The notes beneath the pieces were generated by a model. The model worked only from the letters and a program-made list of their open reading frames with translations. It was not told the origin of the DNA and did not search any database. The position numbers were made by a program, and so were the translations under genes. From the NCBI GenBank assembly GCA_964522665.1, contig CAZFVY010000051.1, positions 1 through 49,256 on the forward strand: a DNA stretch of 49,256 bases, read 5' to 3'. Source of the DNA: CAZFVY01 sp964522665. Its GTDB lineage: Bacteria; Verrucomicrobiota; Verrucomicrobiia; Limisphaerales; CAZFVY01. How positions within the stretch are numbered: the stretch's first letter is position 1; each line of letters begins with the position of its first letter. Shown in pieces: positions 1 through 7,772 of this stretch.

Positions 1-2
1 TG

Positions 3-599
3 GACGCCGCGGGCAACCTGCTGCGCTTGCGCGAACAAGACCGGGCCCAATGGGACCAGGCCATGATTGCCCGCGGCATGTTCCATTTCGCCCAATCCGC
101 CGCCGGCGATGAAATTAGCGAATACCATCTCCAGGCTGGGATCGCCGCCTGTCATTGCGCGGCGGAAGACTACGACTCCACGGATTGGCGGCAAATCCTG
201 TCGTTGTACGACCGTCTGGTGGGATTTGACGATTCCCCCGTCGTCGCCCTCAACCGCGCGGTCGTCGTGGCGAATTTATACGGACCGCAAGCCGGCCTTG
301 ATGCCGTCGCCGCCATCGAGGACCGCGAAAAATTGGATTCCTATTATTTGCTGTACGCCGTGCTGGGTGAATTCGAAGCGCAGTTGAATGATCCCCTGGC
401 CGCCGCCGGCTACTTCCGAAAATCAATGCAACTGGCAGAAATCAAATCGGAGCAGGCGTTTCTGCTCAAGAGGTTTCAGATATACAATAAACACGTTCAA
501 CACTCGTCGATCACAATTAAACGGACGCACCGCGGTATCAGCCGACCATCCTCGCACATTCGGCCATCCGATAAACATTCCCTCAACCCACCGTCATAA
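3..599 (+). CDS. ECF42-type RNA polymerase sigma factor, C-terminal part (5' end outside window)
   Basis: The frame is open from the first bases, so the gene begins upstream of the window. Visible residues match the C-terminal, TPR-like half (DUF6596) of ECF42 sigma factors: a QDRAQWD motif, then LQAGIAACHC, then SLYDRL, then SPVVALNRAV, and finally an Ala-rich helix ending in QAFLLKRF. These parts are characteristic of the family; the DNA-binding sigma2/sigma4 regions lie outside. The family normally ends within a few residues of the LLKRF position (about base 475), but this frame runs on for about 35 residues of basic, Ser/Thr-rich sequence with no family resemblance. The original stop may have been lost where AT-richer DNA was joined. 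The stop lies 7 bases from the convergent FRG gene. Family assignment is firm; the altered 3' end is inference. Confidence 0.85.
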   Translation, partial: DAAGNLLRLREQDRAQWDQAMIARGMFHFAQSAAGDEISEYHLQAGIAACHCAAEDYDSTDWRQILSLYDRLVGFDDSPVVALNRAVVVANLYGPQAGLDAVAAIEDREKLDSYYLLYAVLGEFEAQLNDPLAAAGYFRKSMQLAEIKSEQAFLLKRFQIYNKHVQHSSITIKRTHRGISRPSSHIRPSDKHSLNPPS

Positions 600-606
600 A
601 GCAGTC

Positions 607-1455
607 TCACAACCACTCGAACCGAACATAGCGATTCTTGATCTCCATCGCCACTCCCTCCAACCCACCGAACATGCGACTCGGTGTCAAACCCATATGT
701 TGTAGGTCAATTAGAGCATCCCGTTGATCCGAACCGCGAATCCGAACCTTTACCACTGTTTCGTCTGGAAAATGGCTCCGGTTACGCTCCACGTATGCAT
801 CAAATGCTTCAAATTCCCGATTCATATAGCTAAACCACCCACGCTGTTGCCGAACCCGCGGGTTTAATGTTAAGTCACGTTCAAATACCCGAATTCCGTC
901 AGGACGCATATAATATCCCCGAAGCTTGGCGTCATCCTCTGCTTCAGAGTCGAGGGCACTCTGAATTTTAAGTATCCCGTCCTTAAACTTTTCATTGTCC
1001 AGACACCATACCGTCACTGTATTCCGATTCAGGTTCGTCTCATTTTGCCCACCAAAAGCAAAAAACAGTGCTACATACACTGAATTCGTCCAATCCAGGA
1101 GCCTTGTGGGAAGACCATAATGCTGCGCCAACGTCTCAAGGTCGAGACTCGCTTCATCGCTTTCGTGATCCGATCGAAACTCCTCGTCGTGAATGTAGCC
1201 CGCCATTACACTCTCTCGCCTAAAACCGCACAAAAGCCGAGCACGCAACGATAACAGAGCGTCGGATATAGAACCAACCGCTGTCTGAGGCATTCTCAAT
1301 CTCCCAAGTTTGCAAACCAACCGCCATCTGGAATCCTCCTGCCCCCGAAACAACATTCCCGATTGGCGCGATTTCTCAAAGAGCAAATCTCTTGCCTGCC
1401 GATAACTGTACGCCTCGAGCCCGTCATCAGGTGTCGATACAACAGGTCCTATCAT
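607..1455 (-). CDS. FRG-domain protein (putative effector of two-gene module)
   Basis: A 282-residue protein with the FRG domain (PF08867) hallmarks: FRGQ at residues 36-39, the strongly conserved block AQHYGLPTRLLDWT at 110-123 followed by a hydrophobic VALFFAF segment, QRGWF at 204-208, and a C-terminal DLQHMGLTPSRMFGGLEG stretch. FRG-domain proteins have no settled biochemical role; they recur in variable genomic islands and some are suspected toxins or defence effectors. There is no signal peptide or membrane segment, so it is probably cytoplasmic. The ATG is 7 bases after the stop of the upstream NTPase gene, so the two are almost certainly co-transcribed and perhaps translationally coupled. 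The DNA is AT-richer than the window average. Domain call is firm; effector role is inferred from the pairing. Confidence 0.85.
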   Translation of the reverse strand: MIGPVVSTPDDGLEAYSYRQARDLLFEKSRQSGMLFRGQEDSRWRLVCKLGRLRMPQTAVGSISDALLSLRARLLCGFRRESVMAGYIHDEEFRSDHESDEASLDLETLAQHYGLPTRLLDWTNSVYVALFFAFGGQNETNLNRNTVTVWCLDNEKFKDGILKIQSALDSEAEDDAKLRGYYMRPDGIRVFERDLTLNPRVRQQRGWFSYMNREFEAFDAYVERNRSHFPDETVVKVRIRGSDQRDALIDLQHMGLTPSRMFGGLEGVAMEIKNRYVRFEWL

Positions 1456-1462
1456 AGCACGC

Positions 1463-3427
1463 TCATCCGTTTGGGCGCAAGATCTGCTCTGTATGTTGCG
1501 CTACCCGAAAAACCTCCTCACTCTCAAATTGATCCCACTCTTCCTTCGTCGCCGGAAGGGGCGGAACAATGTTGCGGACGAATCGAAGGCTACCCAAGTA
1601 CGACAGCGCAATTAACTTAAAGACACTAGGCAATTCAAGCCGCCTTAGCATCAGCCGAAACGTCGAAGAATCCACACTCACCGGGCACAGTTTTACATCA
1701 ATAAACCTAAGCTCATCCGACCAGAGTTGTTCCAAAAACTTGATCGCGGTGCGCACTCGACGACAAAAATCCTCCGGCAATACCACTCCTGTGTCATGCA
1801 TGTGCTTCAACCGGCTTTCGTCGCAATAGCATCGCACCATCATCACTTCGATATAGGCCGGATCCTGCATCGCCTTCCAGTAGGCCGACACTGTATGATC
1901 GTACACCCGAAATCTGGACGCACCACCCGGGGTTTGAAATACCTTCAATAGCTCCCCCTTTTCAAATCGCTCGATGCACGATTCAACCGCCTCAGCGGGA
2001 TAGCCAAGGTTTACCAATGTTCCAGACACTTGGGTGACACTCCGTTCGCCTTTCTTTAAAATAGATAAAAAATGCGGTCCAAGCAAAAGACTCCGAGCCC
2101 CAAGGTCGTGCGGGCTACCCAAGAACAGGTTCACGACCGGATGGTTTATCTCACACCAATGACTAAAGCGTCCGGTTAGAAGTCCAGTCATCACGGCATG
2201 TCGCCCGATATCCGCAAACGCTTGCGAATTACTCTGCTTGCTCTTTAGATATCGCTGCCTCAACGCCTGATTGCACAGCACTTCAACGTAGATACTACGC
2301 TTCAATCTAACGCATGCGCCGCACAGTTCGTCAATCCAATCCGAAACCGCAATCCGCACGTGATTGCGAAAATCCCGAAAGTATTCGACATTCCAGAGTT
2401 CCGTACTATTTGGGTTAAGTTGATCTTCGTCTTTCTGTTCATTTTCGATACACTGTTCAATCGCTTCGTAACGACGCTCAAGAAACGTGATTCTATCTAC
2501 AGGACCCAATCGGATCTGCTCGCCGTCTGGCAACGGCCGATTAGCTTGTAAGATCCGCTCCAACGACTCCGGCCAGAATGGAAGAAAAACCCTCCAGAAG
2601 TTAATTCGAGGGTTGTTCTTCTGGAAAGTTTCAAGAAATCTCAGCGCATTCGTCTGGACTTCAAGATCCGATTGATCTAGATTATCGAGGACGAATACCA
2701 CGTAGCTAAATTCTTCCTTGATGTCGGTCAGGTATTGCAGCGCGGCCTTGCACCAACTTTCTGGAGACAGGTCTTCCCTTTGGCAAAACAGAAAGTATCT
2801 ATATTCTGCATCCGACATGTCCAACTTCTGCTGCAGACTCTTGCTTTCCGGAACATCGAAGCGCAGACGATCCTTCCAAAAATAATACGAGTGAGCAGTC
2901 TCAATGGAAACGTTTTGCTCCTCAAATCCGCGAATAATTCGCTCTTTGGTTTGCCGATAAAACTCGTTGACAAATTCGGTAGGAGTGGAGACGTCACGAA
3001 GGTCCAAGTGAATTATAAGCTTTTTCTTATAGTCCCTTGGAGGCTCGGATACTGCCGGGCAATAGCAGCGAAGGTAATAGTCTAGAAACGTGGACTTTCC
3101 ACATCCGGGCTCACCGATGATGAAGATGTATCTTTTGAAGGTTGGCGACCAAAACATTCGATCCGCCTCTTTTTCAAAGAATTCCTCGTGAAGATTGTGG
3201 CCGGGAGTGGCAGCAGGCTTAAAACGTGCGCTTATAACTTCATCCGCCTGCGTACGCTGTGGATCGGTCCGTAATGAGATGTAGAGCGGAGCATCCTCTC
3301 GCTTGAAGAATCCCTGAGGTGGCAAAATATCTCTTCGAAAATACCTTTCGAGGAGATTTTCGATACTTTTGACTGAATCCACCTTTGCTTGCGCAATTCC
3401 CGCCTTGATCTTTAAATTTCGACTCAT
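1463..3427 (-). CDS. Large P-loop NTPase with C-terminal helical/winged-helix region, partner of FRG protein
   Basis: A 654-residue protein. Walker A is GEPGCGKST at residues 105-113 and a Walker B-like VVFVLDNLD follows at 243-251, about 140 residues later, as in KAP or STAND-like AAA NTPases. The C-terminal half is helical, and a segment near 480-540 (VSGTLVNLGY, then FEKGELLKV) looks like a winged-helix region. No membrane spans are evident. It is first in a two-gene operon with the FRG protein. Sensor NTPases paired with small effectors are a common defence-system layout, which is why a sensing role is suspected. The ATG at 3427 has no clear purine-rich ribosome site. Sampled 60-base rows inside the gene are about 37-50% GC by eye, below neighbouring genes. 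The NTPase fold is solid; the exact family and function are not established. Confidence 0.8.
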   Translation of the reverse strand: MSRNLKIKAGIAQAKVDSVKSIENLLERYFRRDILPPQGFFKREDAPLYISLRTDPQRTQADEVISARFKPAATPGHNLHEEFFEKEADRMFWSPTFKRYIFIIGEPGCGKSTFLDYYLRCYCPAVSEPPRDYKKKLIIHLDLRDVSTPTEFVNEFYRQTKERIIRGFEEQNVSIETAHSYYFWKDRLRFDVPESKSLQQKLDMSDAEYRYFLFCQREDLSPESWCKAALQYLTDIKEEFSYVVFVLDNLDQSDLEVQTNALRFLETFQKNNPRINFWRVFLPFWPESLERILQANRPLPDGEQIRLGPVDRITFLERRYEAIEQCIENEQKDEDQLNPNSTELWNVEYFRDFRNHVRIAVSDWIDELCGACVRLKRSIYVEVLCNQALRQRYLKSKQSNSQAFADIGRHAVMTGLLTGRFSHWCEINHPVVNLFLGSPHDLGARSLLLGPHFLSILKKGERSVTQVSGTLVNLGYPAEAVESCIERFEKGELLKVFQTPGGASRFRVYDHTVSAYWKAMQDPAYIEVMMVRCYCDESRLKHMHDTGVVLPEDFCRRVRTAIKFLEQLWSDELRFIDVKLCPVSVDSSTFRLMLRRLELPSVFKLIALSYLGSLRFVRNIVPPLPATKEEWDQFESEEVFRVAQHTEQILRPNG

Positions 3428-4090
3428 CGTGTGATTTGTTTCGTATCGAAAACAGAATGGCTGCTGGGTAGTGTTGAGCGGATACTCGTCAATTCTGGAC
3501 TAGCCGTTCCCAGTTTCTCGCAACGCATTACGAGGTTTTGAGTGAGGTAACGATAATCGACATCCGACGCGCGGGGGCCGCAGGGTTGCGTATTAAGCCC
3601 TTGATGTCTCCGCACTTTCAGTTGGTGTTGCGATCTCTGATCCTTCATGGGTGGACTCAAAGGAGAATGCGTTTCTGTGAAACGATTGTCAAACGCGTTT
3701 TATTTCGATTTGTATCGCATTATGAGCGAGATGCGGGTGGGGCAGACGTTCGGCTGACGTCACCGACGTGGGGATCATCGAGTTGAAATGATTGCTTGCG
3801 TTCGGAGAGGTTTCGGCGGATCAAGGACACAGTTTTGCCTTGGTCCTCGATTTATAGCCAAGACGGCGCGGCGGCTGGAAAATCAACCCGGCCAAATCGC
3901 ATTAAATCGGGATTTACCTTGCGGCAGATCGTCATCGCGGTTTGGCGTTGTTGACGGAGGATCGGCGCAGATTGTGTATCCCCGCAGCAATTGCTTGCGC
4001 TATCATACGCTTTGTCATTCAGGAATTATTTCTGGACATCTTTTCATTTTGCGTCGGAGCGACTTCGGGTTACATTCCGGTCAATCTGAC
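3428..4090. other. Long non-coding stretch between NTPase-FRG module and M16 peptidase operon
   Basis: These 663 bases separate two divergent operons. Short open frames occur on both strands, including a 75-78 codon minus frame whose stop overlaps the NTPase ATG, but their amino-acid composition looks random and none resembles a known family. The plus-strand frame of the M16 gene is open back to 3788, but that extension has no domain and lacks the signal peptide seen at 4091. Apart from the candidate minus-strand promoter at 3664-3692, no RNA, repeat or mobile-element signature was seen. Confidence 0.6.
3664..3692 (-). promoter_or_regulatory. Candidate promoter for NTPase-FRG operon, with palindrome in the spacer
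   Basis: Read on the minus strand, a perfect TTGACA (3692-3687) is followed by a 17-base spacer and CATTCT (3669-3664), a weak -10 match of 3 of 6 bases. The spacer contains the inverted repeat CGTTTC-tgt-GAAACG (3670-3684 on the plus strand), which could be a repressor site or chance. The start point would lie about 230 bases upstream of the NTPase ATG, giving a long leader. It is the only good -35 element I noticed upstream of this operon. Confidence 0.3.
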
Positions 4091-5440
4091 ATGAAGAAAT
4101 CGTTCCTGATCGCGGCGTTCGCGTCCGTGGCTCTCGCGGTGTCCGCGCAATCCAGCAAGTTTTTCCCGTACCCATACAGCGTGGATGATCTGCCGAATGG
4201 CCTGCGGCTGGTCACCGTACCGACGGACAATCCGAAACTGGTCGCCCTTTATCTGGTGGTCCGGACCGGTTCGCGGAATGAGATCGAGCCGGGCAAGAGC
4301 GGGTACGCGCACTTGTTCGAGCACATGATGTTTCGCGGGAGCGAACATTTTACACCGGAGCAACGGGACGAAATCCTCAAGCGAGCGGGAGCCTCGGCCA
4401 ACGCCTACACGGCGGATGACCGGACCGTTTACCATCAGTTGTTTTCCAAAGATGACCTCGACATCGTGATGCAACTGGAGGCCGACCGCTTCCAACGACT
4501 CAGCTATTCCCCGGAGGTGTACAAGACGGAAACGCGGGCCGTGTTGGGCGAATACAACAAGAACAGCTCCGATCCGGCGAACAAGCTCGACGAAGTCATG
4601 CGCGCCACGGCGTTCCACCGGCACACCTACGAGCACACGACGATGGGATTCATCAAGGACATCGAGGACATGCCGAATCAGTTCGACTACAGCCGGCAGT
4701 TTTACCAGCGTTACTACCGCCCGGAATACACGACGATCCTCATGGTGGGCGACGTGAATCGCGAACAGGCGCTTAGTCTGACCAAAAAGTATTTCGGTGA
4801 TTGGAAACATGGCGACTACACGACGGAGATTCCGGCGGAACCGCCAGCCACCGAGGCGCGTTCGGCTCACGTTGATTGGCCCTCACCCACCCTTCCCTGG
4901 GTCGTCGTGGCGTTTCACGGCCCCGCCTATTCCGACGAGCAGAAGGACAAGGCGGCGCTGGACCTCCTGGCGGCCATCGCCTTCGGGGAAACCTCGGACC
5001 TTTATCAACGCCTGGTGTTGAAGGAACAGAAGGTGGACACACTGGCGCCTTCGTTCGACGACGCGATCGATCCCCAATTATTCGGAGTGTACGCCCGGGT
5101 CAAGGAGCCGAAAGACGTTGACGGCGTGCGCGATCAGGTTCTCGCCACGTTTCGGCGTTACTCGACCGAGTTGGTTTCGCAACAAAAGCTGGATCAAACC
5201 CGTTCCCACCTGCGCTACGGAGCGGCCCTGGGCTGGAGCAGTTCGAACGCGATCGCGGAGTTCCTCGCGCCCTACATCGCCCTGCGGCGCACCCCCGATA
5301 CGATCGAAAAACTTTTCGCGCTCTACAACCAATTGACGGCCGAAGACCTGCGCAACATGGCGGCGCGCTATTTTACGGAGCCGAATCGAATCATTGTCAC
5401 GCTCGCCACGAAAGCCGGAAACCCGGCGGGAGGAAAATGA
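4091..5440 (+). CDS. Zinc-dependent M16 family peptidase (catalytic subunit), secreted
   Basis: A 449-residue M16 (insulinase/processing-peptidase family) protein. The inverted zinc motif HxxEH is present as HLFEH at residues 74-78, with the expected downstream glutamate at E154 in TETRAVLGEYN. An N-terminal hydrophobic segment (FLIAAFASVALAVSA) reads as a signal peptide and decides the ATG at 4091; the frame extends upstream without homology. The family cleaves peptides inside a clamshell chamber made of two M16 units. Here the second unit is the next gene, overlapping by ATGA (5437-5440), so a periplasmic heterodimer is expected. The substrate is unknown; the family handles small peptides and signal sequences. 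Confidence 0.9.
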   Translation: MKKSFLIAAFASVALAVSAQSSKFFPYPYSVDDLPNGLRLVTVPTDNPKLVALYLVVRTGSRNEIEPGKSGYAHLFEHMMFRGSEHFTPEQRDEILKRAGASANAYTADDRTVYHQLFSKDDLDIVMQLEADRFQRLSYSPEVYKTETRAVLGEYNKNSSDPANKLDEVMRATAFHRHTYEHTTMGFIKDIEDMPNQFDYSRQFYQRYYRPEYTTILMVGDVNREQALSLTKKYFGDWKHGDYTTEIPAEPPATEARSAHVDWPSPTLPWVVVAFHGPAYSDEQKDKAALDLLAAIAFGETSDLYQRLVLKEQKVDTLAPSFDDAIDPQLFGVYARVKEPKDVDGVRDQVLATFRRYSTELVSQQKLDQTRSHLRYGAALGWSSSNAIAEFLAPYIALRRTPDTIEKLFALYNQLTAEDLRNMAARYFTEPNRIIVTLATKAGNPAGGK

Positions 5441-6945
5441 ACATGCGTCACTCCAGCTTCACCCTGATTGCGGCGCTTCTCATCCCGACGCTGTCCGTCC
5501 TGGCCGATGCCCCGGTCCGTAGTCTGATCCAGCCGGTGTGGCAGCCAAGTCGATCGCCGATCGTCTCATTCCGCATCCTCTTCCGCGCCGGGGCGGCCAA
5601 CGACCCGCAGGAAAAAGAAGGCGTCGCCGCGCTGACCGCCGCGATGCTGGCCAAAGGCGGCAGCCGCGACCGTTCCTACGAACAGATCGTCGAAGCCATG
5701 TATCCGATGGCGACCTCCTTCGATTGGCAGGTGGACAAGGAAATGACCGTGTTCGTCGGCGCCACCCATGTCGATAATCTGGACAAATACTACGAGTTGA
5801 TCCACGACATGCTTTTGAACCCGGGTTTTCGCGAGGATGATTTTGCCCGCTTGAAGTCCGACGCGATCAATTTCCTGAAAGTTTCGCTCCGCGACGGCAA
5901 CGACGAAGAACTCGGCAAAGAGGAGCTTTATAACCAAATTTATCAGGGGCATCCGTACGGTCACCAGAATCTCGGCCGGGTAAGCAGCCTGGAGCGGCTG
6001 ACGATCGATGACGTGCGCGGGTTCTATCGGCGCCATTACACCCAGGCCTGTCTGGTCGCGGGCCTGGCGGGCGGTTACCCGGCGTCGTTCCCCGAGAAAA
6101 TGCTGGCCGACTTTTCGAAATTACCGCGCGGTCGCTTGTCCTTGCCGCGCCTGAAGCGGCCCGACGGACCGCCCGGAACGCGGATCGAGTTGATCGAACG
6201 CGAGACCGGTTCGACCGCCTTTTCGCTCGGCTTCCCGATTCAGGTAAAGCGCGGCGACCCAGACTGGGCGGCACTGGAGCTGGCGTCCTCGTACCTCGGC
6301 CAACACCGGTCGAGCAACGGCCGCCTCTATCAACGCCTCCGCGAAGCGCGTGGCCTTAATTACGGCGACTACGCCTACATCGAGTATTTTCCCCGCGGCA
6401 TGTTTCAATTTGAGCCGGACCCGAATCTCGCCCGGCGTCAGCAGATTTTTCAAATCTGGATTCGCCCGGTCGAGCCAAAAAACGCCCTCTTCGCGTTGCG
6501 CGGGGCGCTCTTCGAGTTCGACAAACTCACTCGCGAAGGCCTCTCGGAAGAAGCGTTTCAAGCCACACGGCAATTCCTCACGAAGAACGTCAACATCCTG
6601 CTGCAAACCCAAGACGCGCGGCTCGGTTACGCCCTCGACAGCCGCTGTTACGGCATCGGCGACTTTGACGCTTACCTCGCGGGTCAACTTGGCAGTCTCA
6701 CCCGCGAGAGCGTCAACGAGACCATCCGCCGCCGGCTCAAGTCCAATTCGCTCCACATCGTCGCCGTGACCAAAAACGCCGCCAGCCTGCGGGACGCCAT
6801 CCTCCAAAGCGGGCCGTCGCCGATCACCTATAATTCGCCCAAGCCGAAGGAAATCACCGACGAAGATAAAGTGATCGAAGTCTTTCCGATCCGCGTAAAA
6901 CCCGACGCCGTCCGCGTGACGCCAGTCGATCAGATATTTCAGTAG
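5437..6945 (+). CDS. M16 family peptidase-like protein lacking the zinc motif (partner subunit)
   Basis: A 502-residue M16-fold protein in the same operon as the catalytic subunit, overlapping it by four bases. A signal peptide-like start (FTLIAALLIPTLSVLADA) is present. At the place of HxxEH it reads LTAAMLAKG, so it cannot bind the catalytic zinc in the usual way. It keeps the family's C-terminal R/Y substrate-binding segment (LREARGLNYGDYAYIEYF). This division, one unit catalytic and one binding substrate, matches known bacterial two-gene M16 peptidases and mitochondrial processing peptidase. An alternative ATG two codons downstream is equally possible. The stop is TAG, which shows that TAG is an ordinary stop in this genome. 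Confidence 0.88.
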   Translation: MNMRHSSFTLIAALLIPTLSVLADAPVRSLIQPVWQPSRSPIVSFRILFRAGAANDPQEKEGVAALTAAMLAKGGSRDRSYEQIVEAMYPMATSFDWQVDKEMTVFVGATHVDNLDKYYELIHDMLLNPGFREDDFARLKSDAINFLKVSLRDGNDEELGKEELYNQIYQGHPYGHQNLGRVSSLERLTIDDVRGFYRRHYTQACLVAGLAGGYPASFPEKMLADFSKLPRGRLSLPRLKRPDGPPGTRIELIERETGSTAFSLGFPIQVKRGDPDWAALELASSYLGQHRSSNGRLYQRLREARGLNYGDYAYIEYFPRGMFQFEPDPNLARRQQIFQIWIRPVEPKNALFALRGALFEFDKLTREGLSEEAFQATRQFLTKNVNILLQTQDARLGYALDSRCYGIGDFDAYLAGQLGSLTRESVNETIRRRLKSNSLHIVAVTKNAASLRDAILQSGPSPITYNSPKPKEITDEDKVIEVFPIRVKPDAVRVTPVDQIFQ

Positions 6946-7009
6946 AACTCGGCCTCTCGCCGGCTTCTCCTGAGTTGAAAAATCAGCGGCGCTTCATTAA
7001 CTTGGGGCC

Positions 7010-7309
7010 ATGGCAGAAACGGAAATGCCCGTGGTCCTGCCCGAGACAGGCCACGAGGAACAAACCAAAGCGAGTTTGGAGCCGGGTTACTTGGTGGTCT
7101 GTTGGGACGACCCGGTCAACCTCATGGACTATGTCACGCATGTTTTTCAGGTCGTTTTCGGCTGGAACAAAGGCAAGGCGGAATTCCACATGCTTCAAGT
7201 CCACAACCTCGGCAAAAGCGTTTTGACGCGCGAAAGCCTCGAAAAAGCTGAACATTACGTGCACCAATTACAGCGGTACAGCCTGCACGCCACCATGGAG
7301 CGCGACTAG
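7010..7309 (+). CDS. clpS: ATP-dependent Clp protease adaptor ClpS
   Basis: A 99-residue protein with a non-conserved acidic N-terminal tail and a ClpS core: VVCWDDPVNLMDYV (the NDD-type loop that reads N-degrons, here with Asp-Asp), then VFGWNKGKAEFHMLQVHNLGK, and an Ala/Glu helix leading to the C-terminal MERD. ClpS docks on ClpA/ClpC N-domains and delivers N-degron substrates for degradation in the cytoplasm. The next gene, a DUF2017 protein, begins on the base after the stop codon, an arrangement also known from actinobacteria. No clpA or clpC lies in the window. Confidence 0.88.
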   Translation: MAETEMPVVLPETGHEEQTKASLEPGYLVVCWDDPVNLMDYVTHVFQVVFGWNKGKAEFHMLQVHNLGKSVLTRESLEKAEHYVHQLQRYSLHATMERD

Positions 7310-7771
7310 GTGAAATTCATCGCGCTGGAGGCGGGCCAATATATTTTTCAGACCGGGAAAAGCGAAAAGCAATGGCTCTGTCAGGTCTTGCATCTTTACC
7401 CGTTGGTGGGCGTCGCCCCGCAGCGGATCAGCAAAACCGCGACCTCCGCGGAGATTGAGGAAAGTCAGAGAATGCTCAATGAGGCGTTGGCCGAGCAACG
7501 CGCGGAGAATCGGCGGTTACTCGAGACCATGCTGAACGAACCGGATCGCTTCCGAGAGAATCAAGATGGATACCGGCTTGCTCTTGAACCGCCGCAAGTC
7601 GAATGGCTGCTGCAGATCTTGAACGACATCCGCCTCAATTGCTGGCAAATCCTCGGTTCGCCCGGCGCGCAAGACCGCCGCTACGTTGAGGTCAACGAGC
7701 GCACCGCGCCGTACTATTGGGCGATGGAAATGTGCGCCTTTTTTGAGACCGCCCTGCTCGAGCCGCTCTAG
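7310..7771 (+). CDS. DUF2017 family protein, partner of ClpS
   Basis: A 153-residue protein starting with GTG at 7310, directly after the clpS stop. The diagnostic family segment is WLLQILNDIRLNCWQILG near residues 99-116, followed by an aromatic region (APYYWAMEM) near the C terminus; both match the DUF2017 pattern of WL..LND.RL and a final helix. An N-terminal basic/hydrophobic part and a central acidic, Glu-rich helix (about residues 47-78) complete it. DUF2017 genes sit next to clpS in actinobacteria, so a role in regulated proteolysis is plausible, but no activity is established. The gene ends with TAG one base before the ATG of the phosphoesterase. Confidence 0.72.
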   Translation: MKFIALEAGQYIFQTGKSEKQWLCQVLHLYPLVGVAPQRISKTATSAEIEESQRMLNEALAEQRAENRRLLETMLNEPDRFRENQDGYRLALEPPQVEWLLQILNDIRLNCWQILGSPGAQDRRYVEVNERTAPYYWAMEMCAFFETALLEPL

Positions 7772-7772
7772 G

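Noticed and set aside
3538..3786. Plus-strand frame of 82 codons before the M16 operon
   Set aside because: No family resemblance and no ribosome site; random-looking composition.
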